64,000 bases of DNA from Sympetrum striolatum (taxonomy: Eukaryota > Arthropoda > Insecta > Odonata > Libellulidae): the NCBI GenBank assembly GCA_947579665.1, contig OX388349.1:68142841-68206840 (forward strand), read 5' to 3'. A model generated the notes under the pieces. It made no database searches. It was given only the letters and a program-made list of their open reading frames with translations, and had not been told where the DNA came from. The stretch's first letter is position 1. The number at the start of each line of letters is the position of its first letter. This document shows, one piece after another, positions 27,970-41,452 of the stretch. Both the position numbers and the translations under genes were made by a program.

Positions 27970-28779
27970 TCATAAAAAAAGCGAAAGACACTGTCCACTA
28001 GACGTCGAGGTTTTTTAACAACTACACATATTGCTAATGGTAAAATATTAGTAGCCCCTTCTCTACAGATTTGAAAACTGATGACGATAGCATCCTATTA
28101 ATCGAAATAGTAATTGACAGACTTGATAGTAGGCGAGTAATTTAACCATGTCAGACCCTGCGTGCAATATATTGGTCACCTTTTTCAGTGATCATTCTGT
28201 GAGTATTATTGTTACAAATATGCCACTCTTAGACTACTAATTGATGGCAGCTCCTGTACATTTCAGTAAGACTTAGACAATATACAAAACCATTGCAAAA
28301 TTTCTAACTCAGAAATTCCCACCATTACCAAAGTTTCCAAACAAAATCACCATTATCACAAACAGTAACAGAATACACACACAAATACAGTAAGACTCGA
28401 TTCATAAATGATCCCCCTCCGTTATCACCGTTACCATTTATACCACATCACAGTTACCCCACAGTTTACATCTGTACTTTGAATGTGTCATTTATGCGAA
28501 GTAATTACATATTATTCATACTAAATAAACATTTATTTTTATGGTTTTGTTTCTTTTATTCTAATATTTTGTCAATTCTGTTTTAAAAGAGTTTCATAAT
28601 GAGATTTTATTCCTAGGTCGAATTCTGTTGGGAGCCAATGTAGGAAATTACTGAAGCTGTCGAAGCATTTTTAACAATACTAGTACTGGAGATTGTATTG
28701 CGTTTTGAATAACAAAAACATCAACTAAATTCGCAATAATTCTATTCTTCATACAAAAAATTCATGTCTAAAAGAGTTA
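27970..28779. other. AT-rich spacer between duplicated segments
   Basis: Nothing recognised. It lies between the TIR element and copy 2 of the duplicated segment. Confidence 0.5.
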
Positions 28780-28948
28780 ATACCATCCGATCTTACCAGG
28801 AGCATCCCTCTTCCCCCACAAAAGGGTCACACCCCTCCCTTACTCCTTTCGTCCCAACCCTTCACCAAACACTTCCTTGGTCGATGTCAGTAAAGATCCG
28901 AGAGTTGGGGGAAATAAGGCACGAGACGAAAGGGGAAGACCAAAGTCT
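28780..28948 (+). repeat. Duplicated segment, copy 2
   Basis: Partner of 27085-27242. The best-conserved part is the CTTCCTTGGTCGATGTCAGT block at 28872-28891. Similarity fades just past the shared GACCAAAG. Confidence 0.85.
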
Positions 28949-29480
28949 TTCGAGAAGAAGTCGAAAATAAACGAAAACAGTGGAAGGGGACTTCCTTTTC
29001 CTCTTTTCTTTTCGGAACACACCCATTCATAACCTTTTCCTTTTTTCGTCATTCTTTCCGAAGACGTTTGAGACGCTCGCGATATTTTTTAAAGCGTTGC
29101 AAATTTCATTTGGAAACGTTTCTCGTTCCGCCGCGTTTCTCTACAGAGAGATTTCCTCTCCACTGTTTGTCAATTTCTCGTTCGACGCCTGCGTTTTTAT
29201 CTCTTCTATCCGTGACTTCCTCGATGCTCATTTTTTTCCGGGGCCGTATATTTCATATCCTGCCAATGTACTCCTTGCTGGGGCAATCTGTTATACGCGA
29301 TGTGGTGGTGAAGATTTCGCTCCGTACCGGAGTGAAATGCAAGTTTTGTCTCGGGCGTATTATTGCAAAATTGAAAACTGAATCGATCAGAGAAACAAGT
29401 GGGTGGATGATTGAAAAACAATTTTACCCTGAGAAAAGGGAGAGACAATCAAACAATATTACTTTTTCAGTGACGTAAGA
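28949..29480. other. GC-richer island, no recognisable product
   Basis: Frames of 133 and 136 codons overlap on the plus strand (28980-29381 and 29068-29478). They are rich in Phe, Ser and Ile, lack a domain, and overlap one another and a minus-strand frame. I treat them as chance frames. Confidence 0.35.
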
Positions 29481-30480
29481 AGTAATGTTTGGAGCATAAT
29501 TTTTCTAGCTTAATAATGAAATCAATTACATTTAAGAGCTCTAATATTATTTAATATTAATATAATACTTCCTTTTTAATAAATGCACTTGGATTTTGGC
29601 AGTTAACGTTTCAGAAAGTATGGTTATTGCTAATGATACATGACTTATTATTCATATTGTCAGTATTTCATATTTAACACCAGAAAAAATATAAATCGTC
29701 TTTTACTCGTAGCTTCCTACCGACCAAAGGCTTAAGTATCCAAATTTATTTCTTCAATATTTTGAAAATATCGTGTTTATGAATATAATTACCTTAAAAC
29801 CAATCATAAATATCAATTATTCTTAATTGGTTATTAAATCTCCTTGCTTTTTGTTCTTAATACTCATGTAATTCTAGTGCTGGTTTCGGGATCCAACCAT
29901 AGATAAAATATGGATATTTATGTTTGCATGTCGTCAACGTCAATCTCAAAGTAATACAACAGAGAAATCATTCAGAAAAGATGTCTTCAATCGTCGAAGC
30001 CATGGTCACAAAACAAAATTCATCGTAGTAAAGACAAACGTTTGTTCATTTTATTTTTGAAGTTTTTAAAGTGGAGTTAAACTACAAAGCCATAAATGAA
30101 ACAATTGACGGTATATGACCAACCGCAGCAGTTTTGTGGTTCCTAAATAAAGAAACACATTAAGAAAAGTGACCGGTGAGGCGATTAATTAACTTAAAAT
30201 TTGCATTGAGATAAATACTATACATACAAGTATAAGACATATCGTACTAAAAAACTATTAGGTTTAAAATCAAAGTAAATTATATCGGAGCATATATGTT
30301 TTCCATAGTAGAGATTTTAATAGCGGATATTAATAACGATAAAATTAAGACTATTATTCTTGCATTTTGGCGATCCCCAAGCTTGCTGTATCTGATGCGT
30401 AAATGATTATTATTAACGGGTGTCTGCGCTTGTTTATTATGTCATTTATTTATATCGGTCTTTAAAGAGACATCATTCTC
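29481..30480. other. AT-rich spacer
   Basis: Nothing recognised. Confidence 0.5.
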
Positions 30481-31450
30481 TGAATTTAGATTACTCGCTT
30501 GCCGACGGATGAAGCTTCGTGCAACCCTTTGTTTCTTTTGTCCTCTCCCGTAAAGATCCATTTATATCGCTCGCACACAGATTCAGCAGCCATAAATCAT
30601 CCTCAACTCATTCGCTTAAAATTCGTCCCTTAAGGAAGATATTGACGCTTAATTTCCGCAGTATCGAAGAGATCAAAAGACGAAGCGGATGAGGAAATCG
30701 CCTATCGTTTCCCCGTTAAGAGAAGACGGGCTTTATAAACCGCCGTTTATTCTCTCTCGGAGACGTGAATTTCAGCAATGTTTGCCCACAAGGGCCTTCC
30801 GAAACGGGGTAAAATGTTAACCAATTTGTCAGGCGGAAGCTCTTCAAAAGGGCCCTCCGCCTCCACCTGCCTCTATTATTTGAGGAGTGGATTCGTCCAT
30901 CCCTCTTCCCCGCGATATTTCCACCCATCATTTTTCCCCACTCATTTCCACAACACTCGCTCCGACTTCAGAGCTTTGCATCCTTCTGAGACCCCACTCC
31001 ACTTTAGTTCCTCCTTACGCCACGAGGCGGCTCGTTAAAATCGTCGTTAACGCCTTCATTACTGTGGTCCCCCGCCTTTAAGCCCATTCAGTCTCCCATT
31101 TTTTACTTTCTAACCCCAACGAGTCGCCTTTTAGGAGGATCTTCCCTTGTTCCGACACCAACGACGTCTACCCCTCCTTCCCGATCTCCTGGTTGGGTAA
31201 GTTCGGTTCCTCCGCGTTCTTTTTTTGAGGAGCCTCTCAATACTCGTACTTTTCCATGTTTTCCTTATCGGGGCTTGCTTTCGCTGTCTCTCCCAACGCC
31301 TGAAATCTCGATCGAGGACGTTTCTCCACTTTTCAAGTTTCCCGAGGAGCTCCAGTAAGGATTTCATTACTTTTATCTCTTTATGGGCTTTGACGACGTG
31401 CAATGAGGGTGAAGGTCGTTGTGAGGATTGGGGAAGATTATAATCACCCC
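30481..31450. other. GC-richer island, no recognisable product
   Basis: Pyrimidine-rich on the plus strand from about 30890. Frames up to 90 codons exist on both strands; the minus-strand frame at 31131-31403 is Arg/Lys-rich low complexity. There is no domain. The left edge includes CAGCAGCCATAAATCATC, which contains a posterior-Hox-like CATAAA core, but a single site is weak evidence. Confidence 0.35.
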
Positions 31451-33650
31451 TCGGAGTGCACGGTCGTTCAAAACAAAATTAAAAGAATTTTAGAAAATTT
31501 CCGAAGTGCACCCTGGAGAAGTTGTTTTACGAATTTTCTCGCTCATTTAACTTTTGGAGGCTAGGCCTACGATTCAGTTAATGATAGTAATAATAGAAAT
31601 TCAACTTCTTAAAATCTGGAAAAGCGATTGAAATAAGGCATCATTTTCGATAATATACTAGACGTAAAGCTAAAATCTTCGATAGAAAATGGTGATTTAC
31701 ACAAACCCTTATCTTCTAATGTTTGCTGGGAGTAGGCTTAAAGTTTACTTTAAAACTTTCTTGGATGGGATTTTAAATGCATTAGCCTGCCATCAGTTTA
31801 AAGATACATATACCGTAAGTTATCCAGCATAAAGGTTTTTTACGTTACATCTTAGTAATTCATTTTTCCTTTCATGTATCAACTTTTACCAATTTTTACC
31901 CTTTTCTTTCACATTTCCTTTTAAGTACGTTAATTCCCAACCAAACCTACACCTCTCATTATTTTTAACTTATTCATTTTACCACGGATTTATTTTTCAA
32001 TAAATATTCATTTTCACCAAACAATCTTCAGTAATTTTCCTTTATTTTCGGAGCAGATTACTAGAAAACTAAAAACAAAATGAACTTTTACAAAAATGTG
32101 ACTCACGCTTCTGTGCAAAACTCAGGAGCTATACCTACCTATACGTTAAAAAAACCTGGATCATACGATGAAAGTTGAATCATGGGGATATTAATGAAGC
32201 AATTGGAGAAAAAGTTTAAGATTATAGTTAAATTACATAATATGATTAAAATAATTGTTATATGGTGAGAGAAAAGTCTTTCAGAGATGCATCTGCGGAA
32301 TATTGGTGCATAAATGCAAGAAATTTACTAACTGGCGAAACCATAATTTGGATGCCTTCCCTCGTACCCGGTGTACTGGTCATAATTCATCGTTAAATTT
32401 TTAAACAGTGTTATCCCGTTTATCTCAGCAATTATATTAGGATGTATAATTCCTGAAATTCTCAAAAAATTGAAACAGTATCTCTAATCGTTCGTCATGC
32501 ATCGATATGTAACTCAAAGCCCATTCTGGAATAAAACTGAGATCTCGCATTTCCGGAGACGTTCGGTAAGGAGATAACGATTAATCCCATAAGAGACTGA
32601 TCTGCGCTCAAATTTTAAGCCTCTCAATTTGAATCGGCGTAAAAATATAAAGCAATTTGCGAATCCGTGAAATGACCTAATTTCAGTCGAAATGGCTCAG
32701 TCTTAGCATTATTGGAAAAAAGCTCTTAACGGTTCGTTTTTTACAAAATCGCTTTCCTGTTGCACCAATTGTTTCGACAAATGCGATAAAAACTTTCTTA
32801 TAAAGAGGCTGTTGCGTGACGCTACATTATTAAAGGAAACCACGGGGTACAGAAGCAATTATTTTAGACGCTAAGAATAATAGAAAGGCTGGGAAGAACT
32901 GGAAAAGAAAACGTCCATTTACCCCAGACACGAACATCGAAAAACATCTATTTGATCCGTAGTAATGCAAAAAAACGAAAATACGAAATTTCTTCATCAA
33001 CGGCAATCCCTTGTAAAGATTCCACTGCGGTTGAGATCTTCGTAGACCTCTGTTATATCAACCCATATCAACCAATGTTTTCGGAAATGCTGAATCTGAC
33101 CTTTCAAACACACCTAAAAATGTGAAACATATACGCAAAGTTTCTGGCAGTCCCTTATTAAATATTTCAAAATAGCCCTTTAACTATTTAATATTATTTT
33201 ATAGAATTGTTTTGTGCCTTAGTGGAGAAAATATATGCGATAAATATGTACAAAAATTTAACTTTTACGCAATAGGTATGAATCATTTTTTCGAAAGAGT
33301 TTTTGCTTTTAGAAAGCATGCTTAGGAAAATATGTTTAAAATATATTTCTTAGGAGATATTTGTTTAATGATATTAACTTTACGGTGAACATTTCATAAA
33401 GGTAAATTTATATTTTCTATTCAAGTAATCGAAGAATATCGGAATGGGTAATAGTACCCTACTGCAACATGCATTAGGGTACTATTTTATGCAAACTTTT
33501 TGCTGGTTAGCCGCAAAGTACATACGATATCATAGCCAGAACACAGAAACCTGTGTATATTAAATTTAAAAAAGTGTAGCATTCGTGATTAATTATGACA
33601 TCTTTCCATTATCGTTTGTAATATCACACTCTATATTTCCTATATCGTTG
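31451..33650. other. AT-rich spacer
   Basis: Nothing recognised. Confidence 0.5.
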
Positions 33651-34230
33651 TAAGAACCGGATCCTATTCATAGGGCCCTTATATTACTCCACGCTAACTC
33701 CGAAAGCAGCAACTACAAGCGATATTGTTTGAACCAAAATGCATTTCTCACCGGTGCTCTGCGAGCGTTGCAATTAATCGGTACGCGGTTCTGAGGGCAG
33801 TAATTATCGGATAACCTTACCTCCCGGGAGGCCGATTCGCAAAGGATTATCATCGAGGACGTCGGTTGGCAACTAAAACCGTGGAGTTCTCGAGAGCCTT
33901 ATGTAGCCGGGATTAGGAGCGAAGGATTTGGAAAGGCGGTCTGGGAAAAAGTATCGATTTTAATATGCAAATTCGATTGATCGGTTTCAATGATTCGATG
34001 CCAATTCTGGCTCGAACAAAATCCCCGAAAGCGTACTTCGATAGAGGGGCAATTAGGGGCTATTTTCTCTCCGTGGAAGCTTTTTTCTTACAAGCCGCAG
34101 CTCTTTCCTAATCTAATCTTTGCTGCACTCCTTGTCTGGTTTCGCACGTCATGGAAAATGGTAAACGTTTCCCCCACAAAAGGTTTTAATCTTAGGTGCC
34201 GCGCCATGAATAGGTGAGAATATTCGTAAA
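33651..34230. other. GC-richer island with a consensus octamer site
   Basis: GC-richer non-coding block. It contains a perfect POU octamer ATGCAAAT at 33965-33972 next to several ATCGATT/TGATCGG words. A second ATGCAAAT lies outside the island at 35373-35380. This is compatible with a regulatory element, but not proof of one. Confidence 0.35.
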
Positions 34231-37200
34231 GGAATGTTCGACGAATATTTTGTATACCAGAGGAACTGTTGATCAATAAGGAAGGAGCCTGTAACCTTCT
34301 TGTATTCAACTGTTTTTAAACATCAATTATATGCATCGTTTGAATAGGTATTAGAATCAATATTTAACTTATTATGGGATAAGACTTTATTTTGGAATTT
34401 TTCAATGATTCTAATAAACAATTATCCCCCTCTTCTCCATTTTATAGGCTTGATTCACACTTAAAATCCACATTTTTACTGAAATTGTATTTACTGAAAC
34501 AATATCTGATTGGGGGATATATCTGTATTATAAATTTCCTAGAGCATGGTGATGATATTTTACAGAGATAGATGTTTCTACCAGGATATAAGATAAGATT
34601 CGAAAATCTCAACATTTTCTTTTACTTTAACTTGTTAAAATCGTAAGGAATTTCATAAATTTTTGACTATTTTATTATATCAAAAATGCTTTCAACTTTC
34701 GATTTCAATATCTCATTGCATATATAATCTCCGTCACAAACTATATCGAGAGATTCGATATGTAATTCTATATATTGGTGAATTACACTAATAAATTGAA
34801 TAAAGTACTAGAAACGTGTATAGCAGCGATATTGAATATATAGAAATGTATTCAAAACAAAATTAGCTTACGTATCCTACTCCAGGGATTTTAGTTTGCA
34901 ATTTTCGTTTTCTTAAGTGAAGAGGGAGCTAAAAGTTTATTTTAGAATTTTACGCTATAATTTTACTTCGAGTACTTAAAAATTTCATGAAAGTTCTAGG
35001 AAGATTGCCTTCAAGCAAGTTGTCTTTTCTTTGAAGATAAAAACTAGTTCCTACTTCATACGAGTCGTAAATTCCATTTCATTGTCAGAATACACTCGTG
35101 TAAACTTTTAAGATTTAATTTTTCGAGAAATGTGTTGATTACAAAGCAAAGTTGACGAAATACTTGTAAAGATTGTATCCATGTCTCATTTCCACCTTAT
35201 GTCGTCACTTCTTTCCCTATTCCGTTTACACAAGGAATTAAATTCTATAAATGGAACCCTGACAACATTCTACATCAAAGCGTTGATAAATGGATTTTGT
35301 TACGTAATGAAACAAGTAACGTACACATGCAAGTCATGATCACGTGACATTTTCAGCTGATGGAATAAGTTTATGCAAATTATTCCCTTCGGATAGTAAT
35401 TAGCGACTGTTTTTAGTTGCCTAAACATGAACACGAATTTCTGAAACAATAATTAAAAGAACTTTTCCTCGGAACTCGCACGAAACAATAAAATGCGTGA
35501 CTTGGCGATTTCGAGCATTTCCTGCGATACGGATGGAGCATTTTGTTTTGATATTCACACTCAATAGCCCTTTCGAGAAGATCTTGAAAACATTACTCTT
35601 TTCTCAGTTGCGTGAGCATTTATACATTGAAAGCGTTGAATTTGAACTCTCCTGAGTTTTCGATGGCGTATACACAAACATTTTCATCGGTTTAACTCCG
35701 GTGCCACATTAAATATTAAAACATTTGAGACTCGATTAAAATGAACGGAGGACCTGAAAAACAGGTGAAAATCATATTTAGTTTTGGTGCACCACAAAGA
35801 TTTTACGCGCGTTTGGCAGAGACCGCGTTTACGCTAATACATGAATAAAATTTTCATCGCACCAGATAGAGGTTTATCAACGATGAATTTTTAAAAAGCA
35901 TGCTAGCCCATTAATAGCAGATTCAAGGCATTGAGGAATAATTTAACTGAAGTTCTGATACGCTGATACACACGATTATGCATTGTAAACGTTTGGAATT
36001 TCAAAATCAAGAATAATTACAGAAGAATATCACGATGAGGAGTTGTTATTTTAAGCTTTCAGTGTAATTACAGTAATTAAATATAAAAATCGGTGATAAA
36101 TGTATTTAAACTACCGATGACGATATCTCTCTATCTACATGCAGAATGAGGTAATATTGTACAAATACCTCCCGGGCTAATTAAGATTAGAAGATTCCGA
36201 GAAAAATTTACTTCGTAATGAGTTGTGCTAAAAGTATTCTAGGCCATGAAGTCGTGTTAAACGTGAGTTAGTGCATGCTTTTGGGTAATAAAGTTCACGT
36301 AGTAAATTCACTCTTGTCGTTCAGCTAATTTCCATGAAATACAATTTGCTTGTTAAACTCGAGTTACTACGATCTAGTTCTCCGCTGAAAGAGTAACAAG
36401 AGATATAGTTGACATTACTGCAAGTCATACGGAGTTGAGTTTTGGTTATGGTATAAATAAAATAGCCGTAGAGAATACATAATACAGAGCACATATATTG
36501 TTGTATCGTATTTTTTGCAGGGAATTAATGAACATAACTTTCAGCATACCTTTTAGTTCATAATTTTTCACTCAGATTTCTGGTAATTCATTTAAATTCG
36601 TATAGAGTATTTTTTATCGTTGCAGGTTAAAAAATCATACTTGTAATTTACATTTATCTTTGTCTTTTTCATTATGTGATAATATGAAGGAGTCTGAGAT
36701 ATAAACGACAGAAAAAATGGTATTCCTTTTGGCTTATCCTATTGAAATCTATAAAAACTGTTATTAAAATACTTTTCAAGGCATGGTTCTACGATTAAAA
36801 GAATTTATTCCAGAAATAACATTCTAAATTAATGAAAAAATCATTAGCAAACAATCTCCACTACTCTTAGTAAGTATTATTCTCTCTTCAAGACATTTTT
36901 GTAGCTAATGCAGGATGGTAATCCTATTGCAGAGAAATACCAAAAATATCTTGTATAGTTTAGCTTAGTCCTTACGCAATGAAAGTGAATGCATAAATAT
37001 TAGGTTGCTAGATTCACAGAAACGTAAAAGCTAGTTCTGAAACTTGCTCGTGACAGGGTTGATACAGATTTCACATAGCGAAGGAAAATTTATTAAAAAT
37101 CGTGAAAAGTTAATATGAAATTCACAGGAGTACTAATAAACTATGATGACTAAAACTAATTTATTAACTATATGTTAGTCATTTATACTTAACATTTACA

Positions 37201-37430
37201 TTGATTAATGATATTGATTGATTAATAACGTACGTATGTCTTCCTACTATTGATATCTTTGGAGCAAAATCAGTAGAGACAGCTTCAAAAAGTTTTGCAA
37301 AAGTTTAAAAATTCAAATCAAGTCCTAATAAAGTACTTTTTAATCGTCATATGCTCGTATGGAACCAAACCGGCTTTATTTCAACCGAATAAAAAGTGCC
37401 CTGTAATAAAAACTCTACGCCGCAAAGAGG
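34231..37430. other. AT-rich spacer
   Basis: No gene or repeat boundary supported. Confidence 0.5.
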
Positions 37431-37439
37431 ATTGGCCGT

Positions 37440-37900
37440 GGCTCTAAACCTCTAAATTGCTAATTGCGGAGAATGAAATGGCTTTGCTGAGATGAGAGGA
37501 GGAGTAGCTTAAGACAGGACGAGAAATATAGCTCTGCGCACCGCCGCAGTCTTTTTTTTGTGTTCGTGTGGCGGCACGGGAGCCATTCCTCCCTTTTAAA
37601 CAGTCGCGTCGTAATTTGTTTGTCACCACTCCTCAACCCCGACCTCCAGGTGGCTCTTTGTGCGTTCACTCGGTTTGTTGTCGTGGGCGTTACCCCGCGG
37701 ATAGACCCAAGTGTTGTTGCGCTCGCCCGGCTTACACCTTGTGAACGACACCGCGGGAGTTGTTTCGTCGCTCGACGAAAAAGTGTGTTTAGCTCTGTCT
37801 GCGATGTTCCGCCGCTTGCGAGCGTCGCCTAGATAAATTCCGACCGAGTCGGAGAGGCGTAAACATCCCCGACATGGCGCGATTCGATTACGGGATACTA
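37440..37900. promoter_or_regulatory. CpG-rich, promoter-like island
   Basis: This is the most CpG-dense stretch of the window (especially 37,660-37,850, with repeated CGCG, CCGCGG and GTCG words). Overlapping frames on both strands (up to 134 codons at 37623-38027 minus) share no domain and end abruptly in AT-rich DNA. Such composition often marks a promoter with a 5' untranslated first exon in insects. No TATA box or start site can be fixed from the sequence, and the strand is unknown. Confidence 0.35.
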
Positions 37901-40003
37901 ATTGGGGAGACTTAAATCTCTTTCCGGTCTGTAAAGTGAGGGATGAAATTTCTTGCGTGTCACGGTCGTTATGTCTAAACCTAGGTCGAGGTGGAACAAT
38001 AGCGACGGTATGATCATACGAATACAATACATGGTCGTGATGTAAGCAAAAAAGAGATAAATTTTATTATTTATAGCATGATTTTGGACCTTTAATGTTG
38101 AGGTAAAGAGGAAGTCTGAAGACGAGGACAATTGACTTTAACTTTTTCCAGAATGATTCAAATTCAATTAATAAATGATCCCCTACCTTTAGATAAATGG
38201 AACTGTAATTACTAAAGTTTAGAAATATGTACCTATGAATTATATTTATATTGATGATAATTGTTAATTGTCACTTATTTTATTCGATTTGAAGGCATGT
38301 GTATTGGAGACATATGATGTTAATTAAACGAAACAGTTATTGCATGCTGTATTGAGCGGCGGAAAGAAATTGCAATGAAATGAAATTACATAATTTATTT
38401 AAAAGAAATTAAGAAAAAAATAAGAAAAATAAATAGAATTAAGTGTCGTTTTTGAGTGATTATTGGTTGGAAGAAGCAGGCCAAAAAGCCAAACCTATGC
38501 TTGGAATTTCTCTCCGTTTGCGTGTAAACATTTTCGATTGTGAGAGATAAAAGTCGGTTTATATTACTTAATCATACTGCAGCTGCAAATTCAACTATTC
38601 AGCTGGAACATGTTTAACCATCAAGCCTTTTTATAAATCGGTTTACTAGAGACATGTCCAACAGTCGAGTTGATTTCAATGAATTGTTTTGTTGTGAAAC
38701 AGTATTTAATGCGTTATATCATATTTACTTAAATTAATCCCAGTTTGTATCTCTGAAAAGGCCAATACATTTTCATATAGAGCATAATAGTAGAAGAATA
38801 AAGTTGCGGTTGTTAAAATAAACATTTGTTTTCATCTTTATTGTCTAAGGTATCCTAATTTTTCGATGGTAAATATTAAAATGGAAATTATTGCAATATT
38901 GAATTAACTCGATTTGAAGCTATTTATGATACGTCACTGTCCAAATGAACATACTTGTAATGTGAGCTTAGATTTGTTGAACTTAAAACATGTAGATTGA
39001 GAAATTGATTAATATATTATTTTGAAGACAAGTATGAAAATGGGCTACCCAAATGGATAACATCGACGAGAACTTTTATGTAAAAATGCTGTCGCATTTT
39101 GGAGATTTTCGGGCTTATCAATTACATAAATTATCTATATGGATATTACTCATGTATATGAGGAGTTGTAACATTCATGTAGACCTATAATTCAGCATAC
39201 TGATCACTGGAGGTAATAATGATTGCTTCGTATTGCAATGAGGATGAAATTCCCTCCATCAGCATATTGGACCCTGCTGACGTCACCCTTTGAGCAAGGC
39301 AAATAAAATTAACAGAAAGGGCCGCTCATTAACTTGGGGTTAACAACGAACCTAGCGAATCAAAGTTTGCGATACCAACATTCCCAGCCATATCAAGTGA
39401 AATCCGAATTTAAACGAAAAAGAATATCATATATTGACGTAAAACACGATGATGTTCGATAAATATGTTTCAACAGAGCACGCTTGTTTTGCTTCAATCG
39501 CATTCTGATGAATCATAAAACAATTATGAATGAACGAGAATTTTTCTTTAGTAATACAAATAAGTTGTGACGCAAACATGACGATCACACTTGACATACG
39601 TTGGAGCATTTTCCGCCCTGGTTTTGGTAGAGCTGGAATCAAAGTTTGTTTGCGGGAGGGCATTTTTCTGCGCGTTTGAGCGGTGAGCTATTAAGCTCAT
39701 CGCCATTAAAAATTTGATATTACCTTGGCCAATGTTTGCTTTATCGTCGGATTGCTCAGTTCAAAGACTTGGCTCATTTTATTGCCGGCTACAAATTTAA
39801 CCTGTGTTGATTTATGTTCCGCGAGTCCCAGAACTGTACCCTGTGGCACTCCTGCCATGAATATGTCAGCGGAATGCGTTTGAAGAATTGAGGGTCATTC
39901 GGTGGGAAGGCGGACCGGAAAAATCCACGTTATGAAAATAAAATTTTGAATTATGAATGGCTCAGTGAGCTTTCAACTGATCATAAGAAATCTAAAATAA
40001 AAG
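37901..40003. other. AT-rich spacer
   Basis: Nothing recognised. A slightly GC-richer patch around 39590-39900 has no ORF of note. Confidence 0.5.
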
Positions 40004-40258
40004 GATACATAATTATTCACATTAATAAGGAATACTTAAAAAAAATTGAGTTTCTAAGGGTTTATTTTCAATATATTCTCGAAACATAAGTATATGCTCT
40101 ACGTTTACCTTGCCATGAATTACGTATGACTGGCTAGTAAAGCACTAGAACATTAGCTTCATGGAAACTTTATGATACATAATTATTCAAACTAATAAGG
40201 AATATTTTTTTGTGTTGAGTTTCTAAGGATTAATTTTAAATACATTTTCTGAACATAA
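40004..40258 (+). repeat. 170-bp tandem duplication abutting the repeat cluster
   Basis: The word GATACATAATTATTCA begins at 40004 and again at 40174, and the following ~85 bases align (ATTAATAAGGAATA..., TTGAGTTTCTAAGG, AACATAAGTAT). The second copy runs straight into the terminal inverted repeat of the first 1.1-kb unit at 40259. The insertion thus sits at the edge of a local duplication. Confidence 0.75.
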
Positions 40259-41452
40259 GTATCTATTATATATAGATGCTTCTCCGGATTCATTCATGTA
40301 TCCATATATATATACGAGTAAAATGTAGCTTGCATACTGCAAGCAGATCGGCAATACTAATTTCATATCGGCATCATATCGGGACGGCCCTCAAAAGAAA
40401 AAAAAAAAGGATTTCATTTTTTCTTAAAATTCGCTGAAATTTCATCGTCTGGCTTCGAACCCGGGTCTTCCTGGTAAACCTACTTTGCAGCACAATAGAA
40501 GATCACCATCTCTAACTATGTGTGAAAACTCAAGCAGAAATATTGGCTACAACTGCTCAAAAGACGTTCTAATTTTCACGAATGTAAATGGCTCCATGGA
40601 TTCGAACCAAGGACGATCTTGGAAATCTAAAACATGTTTCTGAAAGTTATTTATGATCTCTATCTATATGCCGAATTTCAAGTTTCTATAATATTGGCAA
40701 AGGTTTCAAAATAATTCCTAAAAATCGGATCAACTTCTGATTGCAGAGACACCTGGTGTCGAACCCAGGACATATTGTAAGTTGTAAATGCACAGTTTGA
40801 TTTGTAAAGATTTGCTCTTGTATCATGCAAAGTTTGAAGTCGATAGCATGCCGGAAAGTACCTAAATTTTGTTTCCGTTATCTCCGTAAGAAATGCATTG
40901 AGAAGTGCAAATGGTCCTCTGGGATCGAACCAAGGACAATCAGCGAACATGTAAAATTTGATTATGATATATATTCATGATATCTACCAACGTGCCGAGT
41001 TTCAAGTATCCATGTTATCGGGAAAGGATCCAAAAAAAATCTTCAATATCGCCGCAATGCATTTTAAACGGCCGATATTTGCCCCGACCTAGCATCGAAC
41101 CTTGGACCATATTCGGCGATCTCTTTTTGATTTTCGTTGGATATGCACAGCTTCTAGCGATTCCTTGAATTTCAACTCTCTCCTTTTCCGGAAAGTGCCT
41201 CAAAAAAATTTTCGAAAATCCCCGCCATGTATTCTTATGGGGAAAATCGCGACTTTGGGGCCTTCTGGAATCGAACCCATGACACTGAGGTTCAAAATCA
41301 CATTTTTTCTGGGGGTTTCACGTTAGGGCCAATACGTTGTAAAAATTTCAACTCAATGACGCATGTGGTTTAGGCTGTGAATTAGTATCCTATCTATCTA
41401 TCTATCTATCTATATGAATGAATCCGGAGAAGCATCTATATATAATAGATAC
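40259..41452 (-). mobile_element. B-box repeat unit L1 (subtype B), with 39-bp perfect TIRs
   Basis: This unit is bounded by an exact 39-bp inverted repeat (40259-40297 and 41414-41452) whose inner part contains CTTCTCCGGATTCATTC. Reading on the minus strand: TIR, GATA microsatellite, GGATACTAATTCAC start, six modules each with a GGTTCGA motif (complement at 41271, 41095, 40925, 40759, 40602, 40455), then AATTAGTAT, hairpin GCTTGCA-GTA-TGCAAGC (40328-40344) and ACTCGTA. It has no coding capacity. Subtype B is defined by CCATAAGAATACATGG in module 1, shared with unit R2. Confidence 0.8.

Noticed and set aside
29068..29478. 136-codon plus-strand frame
   Set aside because: It overlaps another long frame in a different phase and has no recognisable motif. 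Length alone is not evidence in GC-richer DNA.
33965..35380. Two ATGCAAAT octamers as proof of a POU-regulated enhancer
   Set aside because: Two octamers 1.4 kb apart in AT-rich DNA are close to chance expectation. Noted only as a detail of the GC-richer island.
37623..38027. 134-codon minus-strand frame in the CpG-rich block
   Set aside because: No domain, Arg/Ser/Thr-rich composition expected from CpG-rich DNA, and competing frames on the other strand.
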